From Kibdelosporangium sp. MJ126-NF4 (GTDB taxonomy: Bacteria; Actinomycetota; Actinomycetes; Mycobacteriales; Pseudonocardiaceae), in NCBI RefSeq assembly GCF_000826545.1, contig NZ_CDME01000010.1, positions 462,513 through 526,512 on the forward strand: a DNA stretch of 64,000 nt. The letters are read 5' to 3'. The position numbers and the translations under genes are program-made. The notes under the pieces were generated by a model. The model did not search any database, was not told the origin of the DNA, and worked only from the letters and a program-made list of their open reading frames with translations. Below are positions 8,539 to 18,046 of the stretch, piece by piece. Every line of letters starts with the position of its first letter. The first letter of the stretch is position 1.

Positions 8539-9858
8539 GTGAGTTCCGAATGGCAGGAGATTCCCGGGCCGGTTGCGACGCCCCCGGACGGCAACCTGGC
8601 CGACATCGCGGCAGCAGGCGGTCTGCACACGTATCAGCTCGAACTACACGAGACCTACGGGCCGGTCGCCCGGTTCGAGTTGCCCGGCACGCGAGTGGTG
8701 TCGGTGGCGGACCCGGAACTGTTGGCTGGCACATCCAGGATCAACCGGCGACCACAGGAGTTGTTCGAGTTCCTCTCGCCGCTGTTCGAGGCGGGCAACC
8801 TGCAGACCATCAATGAGCGGGAACACGTGCCCTGGCGGCGGTTGCTGTTGTCGGCGCTGGGCAACCACCGGTCGCACGAGGCGCATTTCGAGTCGTTCAC
8901 GCGGATGACGGTCGAACTGGCCGACCGGTGGGCGGCAGACGGCGGGAATGTCGCGCTGCAGGAGGATCTCAGCGCGCTGTCGTTGCGGCTCATCTGCGAG
9001 TACGCGCTCGGCAGCGATCTCGGATCGACCGGCCGGACCAGCGCGGCCTTCCGTGACCTGATCGCCGAATACCTGGCACAGCAGTACGGTCTGCCGTCCA
9101 CGATCGGGCCGGAAGGTGCCGCCGAGGCGCTGGCGTACGTGCGCGAGACCGTCACCGAGGTCCTTGCGGCGAAAGGGGAGCGCACCGGGCTGGTGGGACT
9201 GTTGGCCGACTCGGGGTGGGAACCGGCGCGGATCAGGGACACCGTGCTGGTCGTCGTGATGGCCGGTTACCACACGTCCGGGGTGGCGGTGTCGTGGGCG
9301 CTGCACCTGCTGGCCGACCATCCCGACATCGCCCGGCGTCTGCGGGACGAGCTTGACCGCGTGCTCGGCGACCGTCCCACACCGACCTACGACGACCTGC
9401 GCTCGCTCGACTACCTCGAACGGGTCGTGAAGGAGGCGATGCGGCGCTACCCGCCCGGTCCGTACGCCGCCAGGGAACTGGCCGAGGACATGGCGCTCGG
9501 CGACTACCACCTCCCGGCGGGCACCACGCTGATGTACCCGATCTGGGCGCTGCACCTCAATCCGGCGCACTGGCCCGACCCGTACCGGTTCGACCCCGAC
9601 CGGTTCACCCCGGCCGCCTCCGAGGGACGGCCGAAGTTCGCCTTCGTCCCGTTCGGCTTCGGGCCCCGCAGTTGCGAAGGCGCCGCGCTGGCGATGGCGG
9701 AGATCAAGCTGATGGTCGCCGTCCTGGTGAAGCGCTTCGAGTTCACACCGGTGCCAGGGCACGTCGTCACGCCCGTCGAACGGTTCGTGCTGTGGGCACG
9801 TGACGACATCAGGATGACCGTCACTCCGCGTGCGTCTGACGTGCGCATGCGTTGCTAG
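8539..9858 (+). CDS. Cytochrome P450
   Basis: 439 residues from the GTG at 8539; an upstream GTG at 8464 is possible, but that extension has no P450 similarity. Signatures: I-helix AGYHTS (~242-247) with the oxygen-activating Thr, E299-x-x-R302 in KEAMRRYPP, and the haem loop FGFGPRSCEG with thiolate Cys379. The IPGP start and overall length match soluble, multi-component bacterial P450s that need separate ferredoxin and reductase. No redox partner gene lies nearby. The enclosed neighbourhood (exporter, TetR, methyltransferase) does not define a biosynthetic cluster, so the substrate is unknown. The stop overlaps that of the convergent exporter gene by 4 nt. Confidence 0.9.
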   Translation: MSSEWQEIPGPVATPPDGNLADIAAAGGLHTYQLELHETYGPVARFELPGTRVVSVADPELLAGTSRINRRPQELFEFLSPLFEAGNLQTINEREHVPWRRLLLSALGNHRSHEAHFESFTRMTVELADRWAADGGNVALQEDLSALSLRLICEYALGSDLGSTGRTSAAFRDLIAEYLAQQYGLPSTIGPEGAAEALAYVRETVTEVLAAKGERTGLVGLLADSGWEPARIRDTVLVVVMAGYHTSGVAVSWALHLLADHPDIARRLRDELDRVLGDRPTPTYDDLRSLDYLERVVKEAMRRYPPGPYAARELAEDMALGDYHLPAGTTLMYPIWALHLNPAHWPDPYRFDPDRFTPAASEGRPKFAFVPFGFGPRSCEGAALAMAEIKLMVAVLVKRFEFTPVPGHVVTPVERFVLWARDDIRMTVTPRASDVRMRC

Positions 9859-11291
9859 TGCTGGGAGTGCTTGGGCAGGAGGCCGACCAGCAGCAGCGCC
9901 AGGACGTGGAGCCCGGCACAGATGCCGAACACCAACTGGGCGGCGGCGAAGTAGGACGGGCTGGCGGGCTGTCCAACTCGGACGAAGAACACGGTGCCGA
10001 GCGCGGCGACGCCGATGGCGCCCGCGAACTGCTGGGCGGCGTTGAGCACGCCCGCGCCGGTGCCGACCTCCCGGGGAGTGGCGTCACCGAGGATGAAGTC
10101 GAACAGGGGGATGAACAGCATCCCGGAGCCGAAGCCGGTCACGAGCAGGGCCGGTGTCAGCCGCCACACGGTGATGGCGTCGCCCCAGTGCGCGGTGGAC
10201 CACAGGAGGACGAGCAGGCCGACGACGGTGATGGCCAGTCCCACACGCAGGTTGGCGCGTCCGAGCTTCTCGGCGAGCACCGCGCCTGACAGCAGGGTGG
10301 CGACCGCGGTGCCGACTGCCCAGGGGATCAGCGCGAAGCCGGTCCGCAGCGGCGTCCAGCCAAGACCCAACTGCAACAGCAGGTTGATGACCAGGACGAA
10401 CGCGCTGAGTGCGGCGTAGAACCCGCCGACGATCAGCAGACCGACAACGAAGCTGCGCCTGCGCAACAGCGACGGCGTGATGACCGGGTGGTCGCTGCGG
10501 CGTTCGGACATGCCGAACAGTCCGAAGGCGACCAGCCCGGCGACGATCATCGCGTAGGTCCACGCGGGCCAGCCCAGGTCACGTCCCTGGATGAGCGGCA
10601 CGATCAGCAGCGCGGAACCGGCGGTGAGCAGGCCGACACCGCGCAGGTCGAGTCGGGCGCCGCGGTCCTCGCCGCTGTGGCGGGGCATGACCCACCAGGC
10701 GAGCGCGGCGGCGACGACACCGAACGGGACGTTGATCAGGAAGATCGAGCGCCACTGGCTGCCGAACAGGTCGATGTGCAGCAGCCAGCCTGCCAGGATC
10801 GGCCCGGCCACCATGGCGATGCCCATGATCGGGCCGAAGGGCATCAGCGCCCTGCGCAGGTGCTCGGGCGGGAAAACGATCTTCACCAGGGCCATGCCCT
10901 GCGGGATCATCACCGACCCGAACAGGCCCTGGAACACGCGGGCGACGATCAGGAACCCGGGACCGGGCGCGAGGCCGCACGCCAGTGACGCGAGCGTGAA
11001 GCCGACCATGCCGATCAGGAACAGCCTGCGGCGGCCGAGCAGGTCGCCGAGTCGGCCGGAGGTGACCAGGCCGAGGGCGAAGGCTGCCGTGTAGGCGGAC
11101 AGCACCCACTGCAGGGTCATCGGGCCGCCGCCGAGATCGGCGCGGATTTCCGGGCCCGCGAGGGTGGCGACGCTGGTGTCGATGAGGTCCATCAGTTCGG
11201 CGATGACCACGACGACCAGGACCAACCAGGCTTTGCGGACGGGGAGCGGGTCCACTCTGACCGGCTTCGACGAACTAAGTTCGATAGTCAC
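9855..11291 (-). CDS. DHA2-family drug/proton MFS exporter
   Basis: 478 residues with about 14 hydrophobic segments. Family motifs: ELMDLIDTSVATLAGPEI in TM1, motif A GRLGDLLGRRR between TM2 and TM3, and motif C around GPIMGIAMVAGPILAGWLL in TM5. This is an EmrB/QacA-type drug:H+ antiporter of the inner membrane. The GTG at 11291 has no Shine-Dalgarno. The start codon itself lies in the middle copy of a three-copy palindrome, and another copy lies in codons 4-8. Expression is therefore probably leaderless and repressed by the divergently encoded TetR protein, with the exporter as its target. Confidence 0.9.
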   Translation of the reverse strand: MTIELSSSKPVRVDPLPVRKAWLVLVVVVIAELMDLIDTSVATLAGPEIRADLGGGPMTLQWVLSAYTAAFALGLVTSGRLGDLLGRRRLFLIGMVGFTLASLACGLAPGPGFLIVARVFQGLFGSVMIPQGMALVKIVFPPEHLRRALMPFGPIMGIAMVAGPILAGWLLHIDLFGSQWRSIFLINVPFGVVAAALAWWVMPRHSGEDRGARLDLRGVGLLTAGSALLIVPLIQGRDLGWPAWTYAMIVAGLVAFGLFGMSERRSDHPVITPSLLRRRSFVVGLLIVGGFYAALSAFVLVINLLLQLGLGWTPLRTGFALIPWAVGTAVATLLSGAVLAEKLGRANLRVGLAITVVGLLVLLWSTAHWGDAITVWRLTPALLVTGFGSGMLFIPLFDFILGDATPREVGTGAGVLNAAQQFAGAIGVAALGTVFFVRVGQPASPSYFAAAQLVFGICAGLHVLALLLVGLLPKHSQH

Positions 11292-11322
11292 GAACTAAGT
11301 TCTAGACAACGAACTTAGTTCG
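11271..11322. promoter_or_regulatory. Triple TetR operator, CGAACTNAGTTCG x3
   Basis: Three 13-bp palindromes: CGAACTAAGTTCG (11271-11283), CGAACTAAGTTCT (11291-11303) and CGAACTTAGTTCG (11310-11322). Their centres are 20 and 19 bp apart, about two helical turns, so the repressor dimers would bind on one face. The sites cover the exporter's first codons, its start and the regulator's -35 region. This is the expected architecture for a TetR repressor controlling a divergent exporter. Confidence 0.85.
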
Positions 11323-11330
11323 TGTCAAGT

Positions 11331-11336
11331 TATAGT
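11331..11336 (+). promoter_or_regulatory. -10 box of the leaderless tetR transcript
   Basis: TATAGT ends 7 nt before the ATG at 11344, so transcription would begin at or next to the start codon. No ribosome binding site fits in between, which supports a leaderless mRNA. The nearest operator copy ends 8 nt upstream. Confidence 0.55.
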
Positions 11337-11343
11337 GATCGAC

Positions 11344-12087
11344 ATGGCCACCGACCCCAGACAGCGCCGTGCGACCCGGCACGCGCAGCCCGCCTCGGAC
11401 TCCCCGTCGACCGCGCCGCGCAAGACACCCATCACGGTCGACCGGATCACCGACGCCGCGCTGCAGGTCATCGCCACCGAGGGCTACGACGCGCTGACGA
11501 TCCGCCGGGTCGCCGCCCTGCTCAACACCGGGCCGTCCTCGCTGTACGCGCACATCCTCAACAAGGAGGACCTCGACGACCTGATCGTCGCCCGGCTCTA
11601 CGCCGAAGTCGAGCTGCCCGAGCCCGACCCGGCCACGTGGCGTGCGCAGATCCTGACCGTGTACGCCCAGATCCGCGACCAGTACCTGAAGTACCCCGGT
11701 GTCTCCCGTGCCGCGATGGCGATGGTCCCCACCCATCTCGAAACACTGCGGGTCGGCGAAGGAATACTGGCGATCCTGCTCGCCGGAGGCATCGAACCGC
11801 GGACTGCCGCATGGGCGCGCGACGCGCTCACCCTCTACGTCGGCGCCTATGCCTTGGAACGATCGCTTGTCCAACAACGGCAACAACACCACGATGACGA
11901 CTGGGTGCTAAGCCGTGAGGAACTCGTCAGCCGGTTCAGTGCGCTGCCCGCCGACAGTTTCCCGCACACCCGGCGCCACGCGGCGGAACTGACCTCCGGC
12001 ACGGGACACGACCGATTCGACTTCACCCTGAGCCTGCTCATCGACAACCTCGACGCGCGCACCATCCACATCAACCAGAAGTGGTGA
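11344..12087 (+). CDS. TetR-family transcriptional regulator
   Basis: 247 residues from the ATG at 11344. An N-terminal helix-turn-helix (TVDRITDAALQVIATEGY, then LTIRRVAALLNTGPSSLYAHI) is followed by a tetracycline-repressor-like C-terminal ligand domain. It is the obvious candidate to bind the three palindromes between itself and the exporter, auto-repressing and releasing on an unknown drug-like ligand. The methyltransferase gene starts 8 nt after its stop and is probably cotranscribed. Confidence 0.9.
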   Translation: MATDPRQRRATRHAQPASDSPSTAPRKTPITVDRITDAALQVIATEGYDALTIRRVAALLNTGPSSLYAHILNKEDLDDLIVARLYAEVELPEPDPATWRAQILTVYAQIRDQYLKYPGVSRAAMAMVPTHLETLRVGEGILAILLAGGIEPRTAAWARDALTLYVGAYALERSLVQQRQQHHDDDWVLSREELVSRFSALPADSFPHTRRHAAELTSGTGHDRFDFTLSLLIDNLDARTIHINQKW

Positions 12088-12094
12088 CGACTAC

Positions 12095-12874
12095 ATGGAA
12101 CAGGGCGCACGGTCACGTCTGGCCTCGTCGTTCGGCACGGCCGCGGTCGCCTACGCCGAACACCGCCCGGACTACGCCCCGGCCGCGGTGCGTTGGGCGC
12201 TGGAGTCCGCGCCCGGTCCGCGAGTGCTCGATCTCGGCGCTGGAACCGGCAAACTCACCGGCACAGTGACCGCGCTGGGCGCTGACGTCATCGCGGTCGA
12301 GCCTGATCCGGCGATGCTGGCCGAGTTGCGGCAAGCGTGGCCGTCTGTGCGTGCTCTGTCAGGTAGCGCTGAGGCGATACCGCTGCCGGACGGCTCCGTC
12401 GACGCTGTGCTGGCCGGGAATGCCCTGCACTGGTTCGACATGGCCGTCGCCGGGCCGGAGATGGCGAGGGTTCTCGCGCCGGGCGGCGTTCTGGCTGGCT
12501 TGTGGAACGTGATGGACAACCGGGTCGACTGGGTTGCCGGGCTTGAGAAGGTCAGTGGGAGCGCGGCCATTGGCCCGCGGGACACACTCAGCAGTTGGCG
12601 TGCCGCGACGGAAGACCTGCACCTTCCCCGAAATGGCGTGGCTGCCCTGTTCGGCTCGCCGGAACAGGCCGAGTTTCCGCACGGGCAGCGTCGTACCGCT
12701 GACTCTCTCGTCGCGACTCTCGCGACGCGAGCCGGGGTGCTGATTCTGCCGGAACCGGAGCGAGCAGCCATGTTCGGCCGGATCAGCGGTTTTCTCTCGA
12801 GCCGACCGGAAACCGCCAACGGCGAGTTCACCCTCCCGATGCTGACCGGCGTTCTGCGCGTCCGGCAGCTGTGA
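12095..12874 (+). CDS. Class I SAM-dependent methyltransferase
   Basis: 259 residues. Motif I VLDLGAGTGKLT is near residue 45 and the acidic motif II (VIAVEPDPAML) binds the SAM ribose. Later AIPLPDGSVDAVLAGNALHWF and an MARVLAPGGVLAG segment are typical of the UbiE/Methyltransf_11 group. It starts 8 nt after tetR, so it belongs to the regulator's operon and may be induced with the exporter. The substrate is unknown; modification of a toxic small molecule is one possibility. Confidence 0.85.
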   Translation: MEQGARSRLASSFGTAAVAYAEHRPDYAPAAVRWALESAPGPRVLDLGAGTGKLTGTVTALGADVIAVEPDPAMLAELRQAWPSVRALSGSAEAIPLPDGSVDAVLAGNALHWFDMAVAGPEMARVLAPGGVLAGLWNVMDNRVDWVAGLEKVSGSAAIGPRDTLSSWRAATEDLHLPRNGVAALFGSPEQAEFPHGQRRTADSLVATLATRAGVLILPEPERAAMFGRISGFLSSRPETANGEFTLPMLTGVLRVRQL

Positions 12875-12961
12875 ACACCACAACCGCCCGATACATCAAA
12901 TAACGAAGTCACACCAAGGAGCCGCGTGATCTTGGAATCGGCGCGGCCGTAACCTACTGCC

Positions 12962-14272
12962 ATGACTGCAGAAGAGCGTGCGGCCTACATCGTCGACGTG
13001 CTGTCGACCGAGTTCGCCTCGATGATCGCCATGGACCAGGCCGCGTTCCGCCGCAAGTTCCGAAAGATGGCCGCTTCGCCGTTCGCGTTCTACCGGGGGA
13101 GCGCGTGCCTGTTCTACGCCGACCAGACCGGTGAGTTCGCCGCGACGGACTTTCTCGACGAGCACACCAGCCGGGTGTGGATCCACGGTGACCTGCACGC
13201 CGAGAACTTCGGGACCTACATGAACGGGTCCGGGCGGCTTGTGTTCAACGTCAACGACTTCGACGAGGCGTACGTGGGTCCGTTCTCGTGGGACCTCAAG
13301 CGCCTCGCGGCGAGTGTCGCCCTCATCGGCTACACGAAGGCGTTGTCGGATCAGGTGATCACCAAACTGGTCACCCAGTTCGCGAAGGCGTACCTGACCG
13401 AATTACGCGCGATCGTCGCGGGCGGGGACGACGCGATCGGTTCGATCACGCTGGACAACGCCAGCGGTGTGCTGCTGCGGGTGCTGCAGCAGGCACGGCT
13501 GAACACCCGCGTCGAACTGCTCGAGAAGGAGACCACTCTCGACAACTACGAACGCCGTTTCGCCGACGGTGACGGCGTTTTCCGGATCGACGACGACACC
13601 AGGCAGGCCGTCCTCGCCGCGTTCGAACGCTACCTGGGCACGCTTCCGGAGAAGGTGACCATGGTGCAGTCGGTCGCCGCTCAGGTCAAGGATGTGGTGC
13701 TGCGCAAGGGAGTCGGCATCGGATCCGCCGGGCTGCCGTCGTACAACCTCCTCCTGGAGGGGCATACGGAGGCGCTGGAGAACGACGTCGTGATCTACAT
13801 GAAGCAGGCGCAGGTGCCCGCGGTCGCCCGGCACATCCACGACGAGAACATCCAGGGATACTTCGCGCACCAGGGCCAACGCACGGCCGAGTCGCAGCGC
13901 GCCCTGCAGGCACACGCCGACCAGTGGCTCGGGTACACCGAACTGAACGGGATCGGTCAGGTCGTCGCCGAGGTGTCGCCGTACGCCGCCGACCTCGACT
14001 GGTCGGACGTCAACGAACCGGACGAGCTGTCCGGCGTGATCACCGACCTCGGCCGCGCGGTGGCCAGGATGCACTCGGTCGCCGACGACGAGTCCGGCCA
14101 CGACCTGGTCGACTTCGCCACCGAGGAGGCGATCGTCGCCGTGGTGGACAAGGACGAGGAGGGCTTCGTCGCGCACCTGGTCGACTTCGCCCACGCCTAC
14201 GGCGCCCGCGCGCGCCAGGACCACCAGATCTTCGTCGACCTGTTCCGCAACGACCAGATGCCCGGCCTGTAG
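12962..14272 (+). CDS. DUF2252-family protein (kinase-like fold)
   Basis: 436 residues. IHGDLHAENFGTY and VFNVNDFDEAYVGPF resemble the catalytic HGDxHxxN and metal-binding D-x-D/E motifs of aminoglycoside-phosphotransferase-like kinases and define DUF2252. FYRGSACLFY near the N-terminus is also characteristic. Family members are widespread in actinobacteria but lack an assigned substrate, so an ATP-dependent small-molecule kinase is an inference from fold motifs. It is monocistronic, with a GC-rich hairpin after the stop. Confidence 0.85.
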   Translation: MTAEERAAYIVDVLSTEFASMIAMDQAAFRRKFRKMAASPFAFYRGSACLFYADQTGEFAATDFLDEHTSRVWIHGDLHAENFGTYMNGSGRLVFNVNDFDEAYVGPFSWDLKRLAASVALIGYTKALSDQVITKLVTQFAKAYLTELRAIVAGGDDAIGSITLDNASGVLLRVLQQARLNTRVELLEKETTLDNYERRFADGDGVFRIDDDTRQAVLAAFERYLGTLPEKVTMVQSVAAQVKDVVLRKGVGIGSAGLPSYNLLLEGHTEALENDVVIYMKQAQVPAVARHIHDENIQGYFAHQGQRTAESQRALQAHADQWLGYTELNGIGQVVAEVSPYAADLDWSDVNEPDELSGVITDLGRAVARMHSVADDESGHDLVDFATEEAIVAVVDKDEEGFVAHLVDFAHAYGARARQDHQIFVDLFRNDQMPGL

Positions 14273-14289
14273 CCGTTTTCCGCTGTCCC

Positions 14290-14320
14290 GCGCGGCGTGT
14301 GTCAGTGGACCGCGCCGCGC
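14290..14320 (+). terminator. Possible terminator after the DUF2252 gene
   Basis: GCGCGGCG (14290-14297) and CGCCGCGC (14313-14320) form an 8-bp GC stem with a 15-nt loop, 17 nt after the stop. The remaining gap to 14668 is AT-richer than its surroundings. It holds no ORF I can support and presumably contains the promoter of the large secreted protein. Confidence 0.4.
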
Positions 14321-14668
14321 GGCTCTGCCTTCCGAGTGAGACGCTGTTCACATCGGCGATGTGGTGGCGGGCAGGGATGTCCATTGTGTTAATTGTCGGC
14401 GAACCCGGTTCGGCGTGCTCACTCGGTGACAAATATTCGGTGCGCAGTGCGCGGATCGGCGCCGCACGGTCGAATATTGGTAGGAAATGACAAGAGTCCA
14501 TCGCGTTTACGGACAATTTTGAGGCCTTGCGCTGCCCGGCGTGGATGATTAATTTTGGTCTGTCGTAGCGTGGTCGTAACACACGTCGGGGCGTTTGTTT
14601 CGGCGATCCCCTTTTTAGCATGCCTTGCTTTCGTGCGCTCTTCTTACCTGCCGGGAGGATGCTCAGCG

Positions 14669-17600
14669 ATGTCCAGACAATGTGGTCGAAGATTGACAAG
14701 AGGAATCGCGGCTGCCGCCGCGGCCGCGCTCGTGCTCACGGGCACCGTGTCGGCCTCGTCGGCCAGCGTGGCCGTCCAGGGCCAGCTCACCCAGACCTAC
14801 AGTTGCCCGTTTCCGCTGATCGGCAACCAGAACGTCACCGTCGAGATCACCGCCGAGCAGCCCGCGACCATCGCCACCGGCCAGTTCACACCGCCGATCA
14901 ACGTCAAGGCGGTGGCCAACGCGGGCAAGACCGCCACCGAGGGCCTGCGCCTGGTGGGCGCGGAGTCGATCCGGGGCTCGGCCAGGGCCACCTCGACCGT
15001 GACCGCCCCTGCCGACCAGGGCGCGTTGACCGTGCAGGTCCCCACCTCGATTCCCCAGCAGCTGATTCCGGCCGTGGGCAACGATCTCGTCGTGAACGCG
15101 GAGGGAGCCGCGCCGGGTCTGCGCTTCGACAAGCCGGGCACGGCCACGTTGTCGGTCACCGCGCTGGAGATGGAGATGACTCCGCTGCGGGCCGACGGCA
15201 CGCCGACCGACCTCGGCACGTTCAATTCGGTCTGCACGCTCAACGCCGGGCAGTCGACGCTGCTGCACAGCTATGCGGTCACCGGCAACGAGGTGATCCC
15301 GGAAGCGGTTGTGGGCCAAGGTAATGTGCCGCCGCTCAAGCAGACCTACACGTGCCCGTTCCCACTGATCGGCAACCAGGATGTCACGGTCGACATCCAG
15401 ACCGCCCTGCCGACCAAGGCCAAGGTCGGCGAGTTCCTGCCGAAGATCGACATCACGGCGGTGGCCAACGCGGGCACGACCGCCACCCAGGGCCTGCGCC
15501 TGGTCAGCGCCGAGACGATCCAGGGCCTCGCCCGTGCCACGTCACTGGTGTCGGCGCCGCAGGGCCACCTCGCCGTGCAGGTACCGACGGACATTCCCAA
15601 CCAGCCCATTCCCGCGGTCGGCAACCCGTTGATCGTGAACGCGAAGGGCTCGGCGCCCGCACTGAAGTTCGACAAGCCGGGCACAGCGACCTTGTCCGTG
15701 CACGACCTCGTGATGGTCATGACCCCGCTGAAGGCCGACGGCACTCCCACCGGCCTCGGTACGTTCACTTCGGACTGCACCCTCAAGGACGGCCAGACCA
15801 ACGTCCTGCACACCTTCACCATCGAGACGGGCGTGGACACCGAGAAGCCCAGCGTGCCACAGAACCTGCGCAAGGGTGATGTGACGCCGACGAGTGTTGG
15901 GCTGGTGTGGGATGCGTCCAGTGACAATGTTGGTGTGTCTGGGTATGAGGTGTTCGTGAATGGTCAGTCGCGGGCGACTGTGACTGGTACGGCGGCCACT
16001 GTGGATGGTTTGACGGCTGACACGGAGTATTCGTTCACGGTGGTGGCGAAGGACGCGGCAGGTAACAAGTCCGATCCCAGCGCTGCCCTGACCGTACGGA
16101 CGGCGACCGCGCCGGACACGGCGGCGCCGTCAGTGCCGCAGAACGTGAAAGCCAGCGGTGTGACGGAGACCAGCGCCGTATTGACGTGGGATGCGTCGAG
16201 CGACAATGTTGGTGTGTCTGGGTATGAGGTGTTCGTCAATGGTCAGTCCAAGGCGAGCGTTCCCGGTACGACGGCCACGGTCGAAGGCCTGACGCCCGAC
16301 ACCGACTACACGGTGACAGTGATCGCGAAGGATGCGGCAGGCAACAAGTCCGACTCCAGCGCTCCGTTGACCGTCCACACGGCCTCTTCGCCGGACACAG
16401 TGGCGCCGTCGGTGCCACAGAACGTGAAAGCCACTGGCGCGACGGAGAACACCATCGCGTTGTCGTGGGACGCGTCGAGCGACAATGTTGGTGTGACTGG
16501 GTATGAGGTGTTTGTCAACGGTCAGTCGAAGACGACCGTTGCCGGTACGACGACCACGGTCGAAGGCCTGACACCGGACACCGAGTACAGCATCACGGTG
16601 TCCGCGAAAGACGCGGCGGGCAACAAGTCCGCCCAGAGCACCCCAGTGCCCGGCAAGACACTGCCCGCGCCGGACCGCGAGACGCCGTCCGTCCCGCAGA
16701 ACGTGAAAGCGGGCGGCGCGACTCCCGCCAGCGTCGCTCTCACCTGGGACGCGTCGAGCGACAACGTGGGCGTCACCGGGTATGAGGTGTTCGTCAACGG
16801 CCAGTCCAAGGCGAGCGTTTCCGGTACGACGGCCACGATCGACGGCTTGGCCGAGGACACCGAGTACACCTTCACCGTGATCGCGAAGGACGCGGCGGGC
16901 AACAAGTCCGCTCCGAGTGCGGCAGTGAAGGCCAGGACACTCAAGAATCCGGACGTCACGCCGCCCACTGCGCCGACCGACGTCCGCGCCACCGGCGTCA
17001 CCGAAACCAGCATCGCGCTGGCGTGGAACGCGTCCACCGACGACACCGGCGTCACCGGATACGACGTGTTCGTCAACGGCACACCGAAGACGAGCGCGCC
17101 GGGCACCACGGCCACCGTCGACAGCCTGACCAAGGGCACCGAGTACACGATCACGGTCAAGGCCAAGGACGCCGCCGGGAACGTGTCCAGCCCCAGCGTC
17201 GCTATCAAGGTGACCACGACCAGCGTGGACGGCGAATCGCCGACCACGCCCGGGAACGTGCGCGCCACCGGCACGACCGACACCGGTATCACGCTGGCCT
17301 GGGACGCGTCGAGCGACAACGTCGGCGTCGTCGGCTACGAGGTGTACAACGGCAGCACGGTCATCCCCACCACCGCGACGACCGCGACAGTCACCGCGCT
17401 GACGCCGGACACCGAATACACCTTCACCGTCAAGGCGAAGGACGCCGCAGGCAACGTCTCGGCCGCCAGCGCACCGGTCAAGGCCAGGACCAAACCCCGT
17501 GACAACAACGAGATCCCGTACACCTTCGCCCTCGACGGCAAAACCCGTGTCAAGGCGGCCAACGGGACAGTCCCGCTCAGCGGCGGCGTCGCCGTCCTGT

Positions 17601-18031
17601 TCACACCCGGCACCGGTGCCTTCCACGGCGACCTGCGGCTCGACCCGACGCGCGGCCAGTTCCGCCTGTTCGGGTTCATCCCGGTCAGTGCGAGGATCGA
17701 GTTCGTCCCGGCAGGCCAGACCACTGGCACGTTGTCCGGCGACGGCGTGCTCCGCGCGAAGTCGAGCGTGACGGTCAAACTGCCGAGGGTCAGCCTGTTC
17801 GGCTTCCCGATCAGCTCGTCGCCGACCTGCCAGACCCGCACACCGGTCGACGTCCCGCTGGTGTCGAAGCCCGGCTTCACTCCGCTGTCGGGCGGCAGCC
17901 TCAGCGGCACGTACACGCTGCCCGCCGTGCAGGGCTGCGGTCCGCTCACCCCGTTGATCAGTGCCTTCACCGAGGGACCGGGCAACACCATCCAGGTGTC
18001 GCTCAACCGGACGGTGAAAGCAACACGCTGA
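14669..18031 (+). CDS. Secreted DUF6801 / fibronectin type III repeat protein
   Basis: 1120 residues from the ATG at 14669 with GGGAGG 10 nt upstream; a longer in-frame extension starts outside a signal peptide and was rejected. After a Sec signal peptide (AAAAALVLTGTVSASSA) come two DUF6801 domains of ~175 residues (each opening with TYxCPFPLIGNQ). Six fibronectin-III domains of 93 residues follow (consensus PSVPQNVKA, SWDASSDNVGVTGYEVF, KDAAGNKS). A ~175-residue beta-rich C-terminal domain contains one cysteine pair. No LPXTG or catalytic motif is visible. It is probably a wall-associated or extracellular adhesive/structural protein. FN3 units 1-3 carry stretches of AT-richer codons unlike the flanks. 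Confidence 0.85.
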   Translation: MSRQCGRRLTRGIAAAAAAALVLTGTVSASSASVAVQGQLTQTYSCPFPLIGNQNVTVEITAEQPATIATGQFTPPINVKAVANAGKTATEGLRLVGAESIRGSARATSTVTAPADQGALTVQVPTSIPQQLIPAVGNDLVVNAEGAAPGLRFDKPGTATLSVTALEMEMTPLRADGTPTDLGTFNSVCTLNAGQSTLLHSYAVTGNEVIPEAVVGQGNVPPLKQTYTCPFPLIGNQDVTVDIQTALPTKAKVGEFLPKIDITAVANAGTTATQGLRLVSAETIQGLARATSLVSAPQGHLAVQVPTDIPNQPIPAVGNPLIVNAKGSAPALKFDKPGTATLSVHDLVMVMTPLKADGTPTGLGTFTSDCTLKDGQTNVLHTFTIETGVDTEKPSVPQNLRKGDVTPTSVGLVWDASSDNVGVSGYEVFVNGQSRATVTGTAATVDGLTADTEYSFTVVAKDAAGNKSDPSAALTVRTATAPDTAAPSVPQNVKASGVTETSAVLTWDASSDNVGVSGYEVFVNGQSKASVPGTTATVEGLTPDTDYTVTVIAKDAAGNKSDSSAPLTVHTASSPDTVAPSVPQNVKATGATENTIALSWDASSDNVGVTGYEVFVNGQSKTTVAGTTTTVEGLTPDTEYSITVSAKDAAGNKSAQSTPVPGKTLPAPDRETPSVPQNVKAGGATPASVALTWDASSDNVGVTGYEVFVNGQSKASVSGTTATIDGLAEDTEYTFTVIAKDAAGNKSAPSAAVKARTLKNPDVTPPTAPTDVRATGVTETSIALAWNASTDDTGVTGYDVFVNGTPKTSAPGTTATVDSLTKGTEYTITVKAKDAAGNVSSPSVAIKVTTTSVDGESPTTPGNVRATGTTDTGITLAWDASSDNVGVVGYEVYNGSTVIPTTATTATVTALTPDTEYTFTVKAKDAAGNVSAASAPVKARTKPRDNNEIPYTFALDGKTRVKAANGTVPLSGGVAVLFTPGTGAFHGDLRLDPTRGQFRLFGFIPVSARIEFVPAGQTTGTLSGDGVLRAKSSVTVKLPRVSLFGFPISSSPTCQTRTPVDVPLVSKPGFTPLSGGSLSGTYTLPAVQGCGPLTPLISAFTEGPGNTIQVSLNRTVKATR
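15841..17495 (+). repeat. Six tandem FN3-encoding repeats, period 279 nt
   Basis: The GAC codon of the DNVGV motif recurs at 15923, 16202, 16481, 16760, 17039 and 17315: five 93-codon units, with the last spacing one codon shorter. Around this motif, units 1-3 share nearly identical DNA (for example GACAATGTTGGTGTG), whereas units 4-6 encode the same residues with GC-rich codons. This indicates recent copying or conversion among the first three units. Confidence 0.9.
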
Positions 18032-18046
18032 CGTCCCACCCCACAT

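Noticed and set aside
9855..12874. Biosynthetic gene cluster around the P450, exporter and methyltransferase
   Set aside because: No core synthase (PKS, NRPS, terpene or RiPP) lies nearby, and transcription units are separate. The exporter/TetR pair looks like a resistance module.
14555..14668. Upstream extension of the FN3 protein
   Set aside because: The ATG at 14669 has GGGAGG at proper spacing and is followed directly by a signal peptide.
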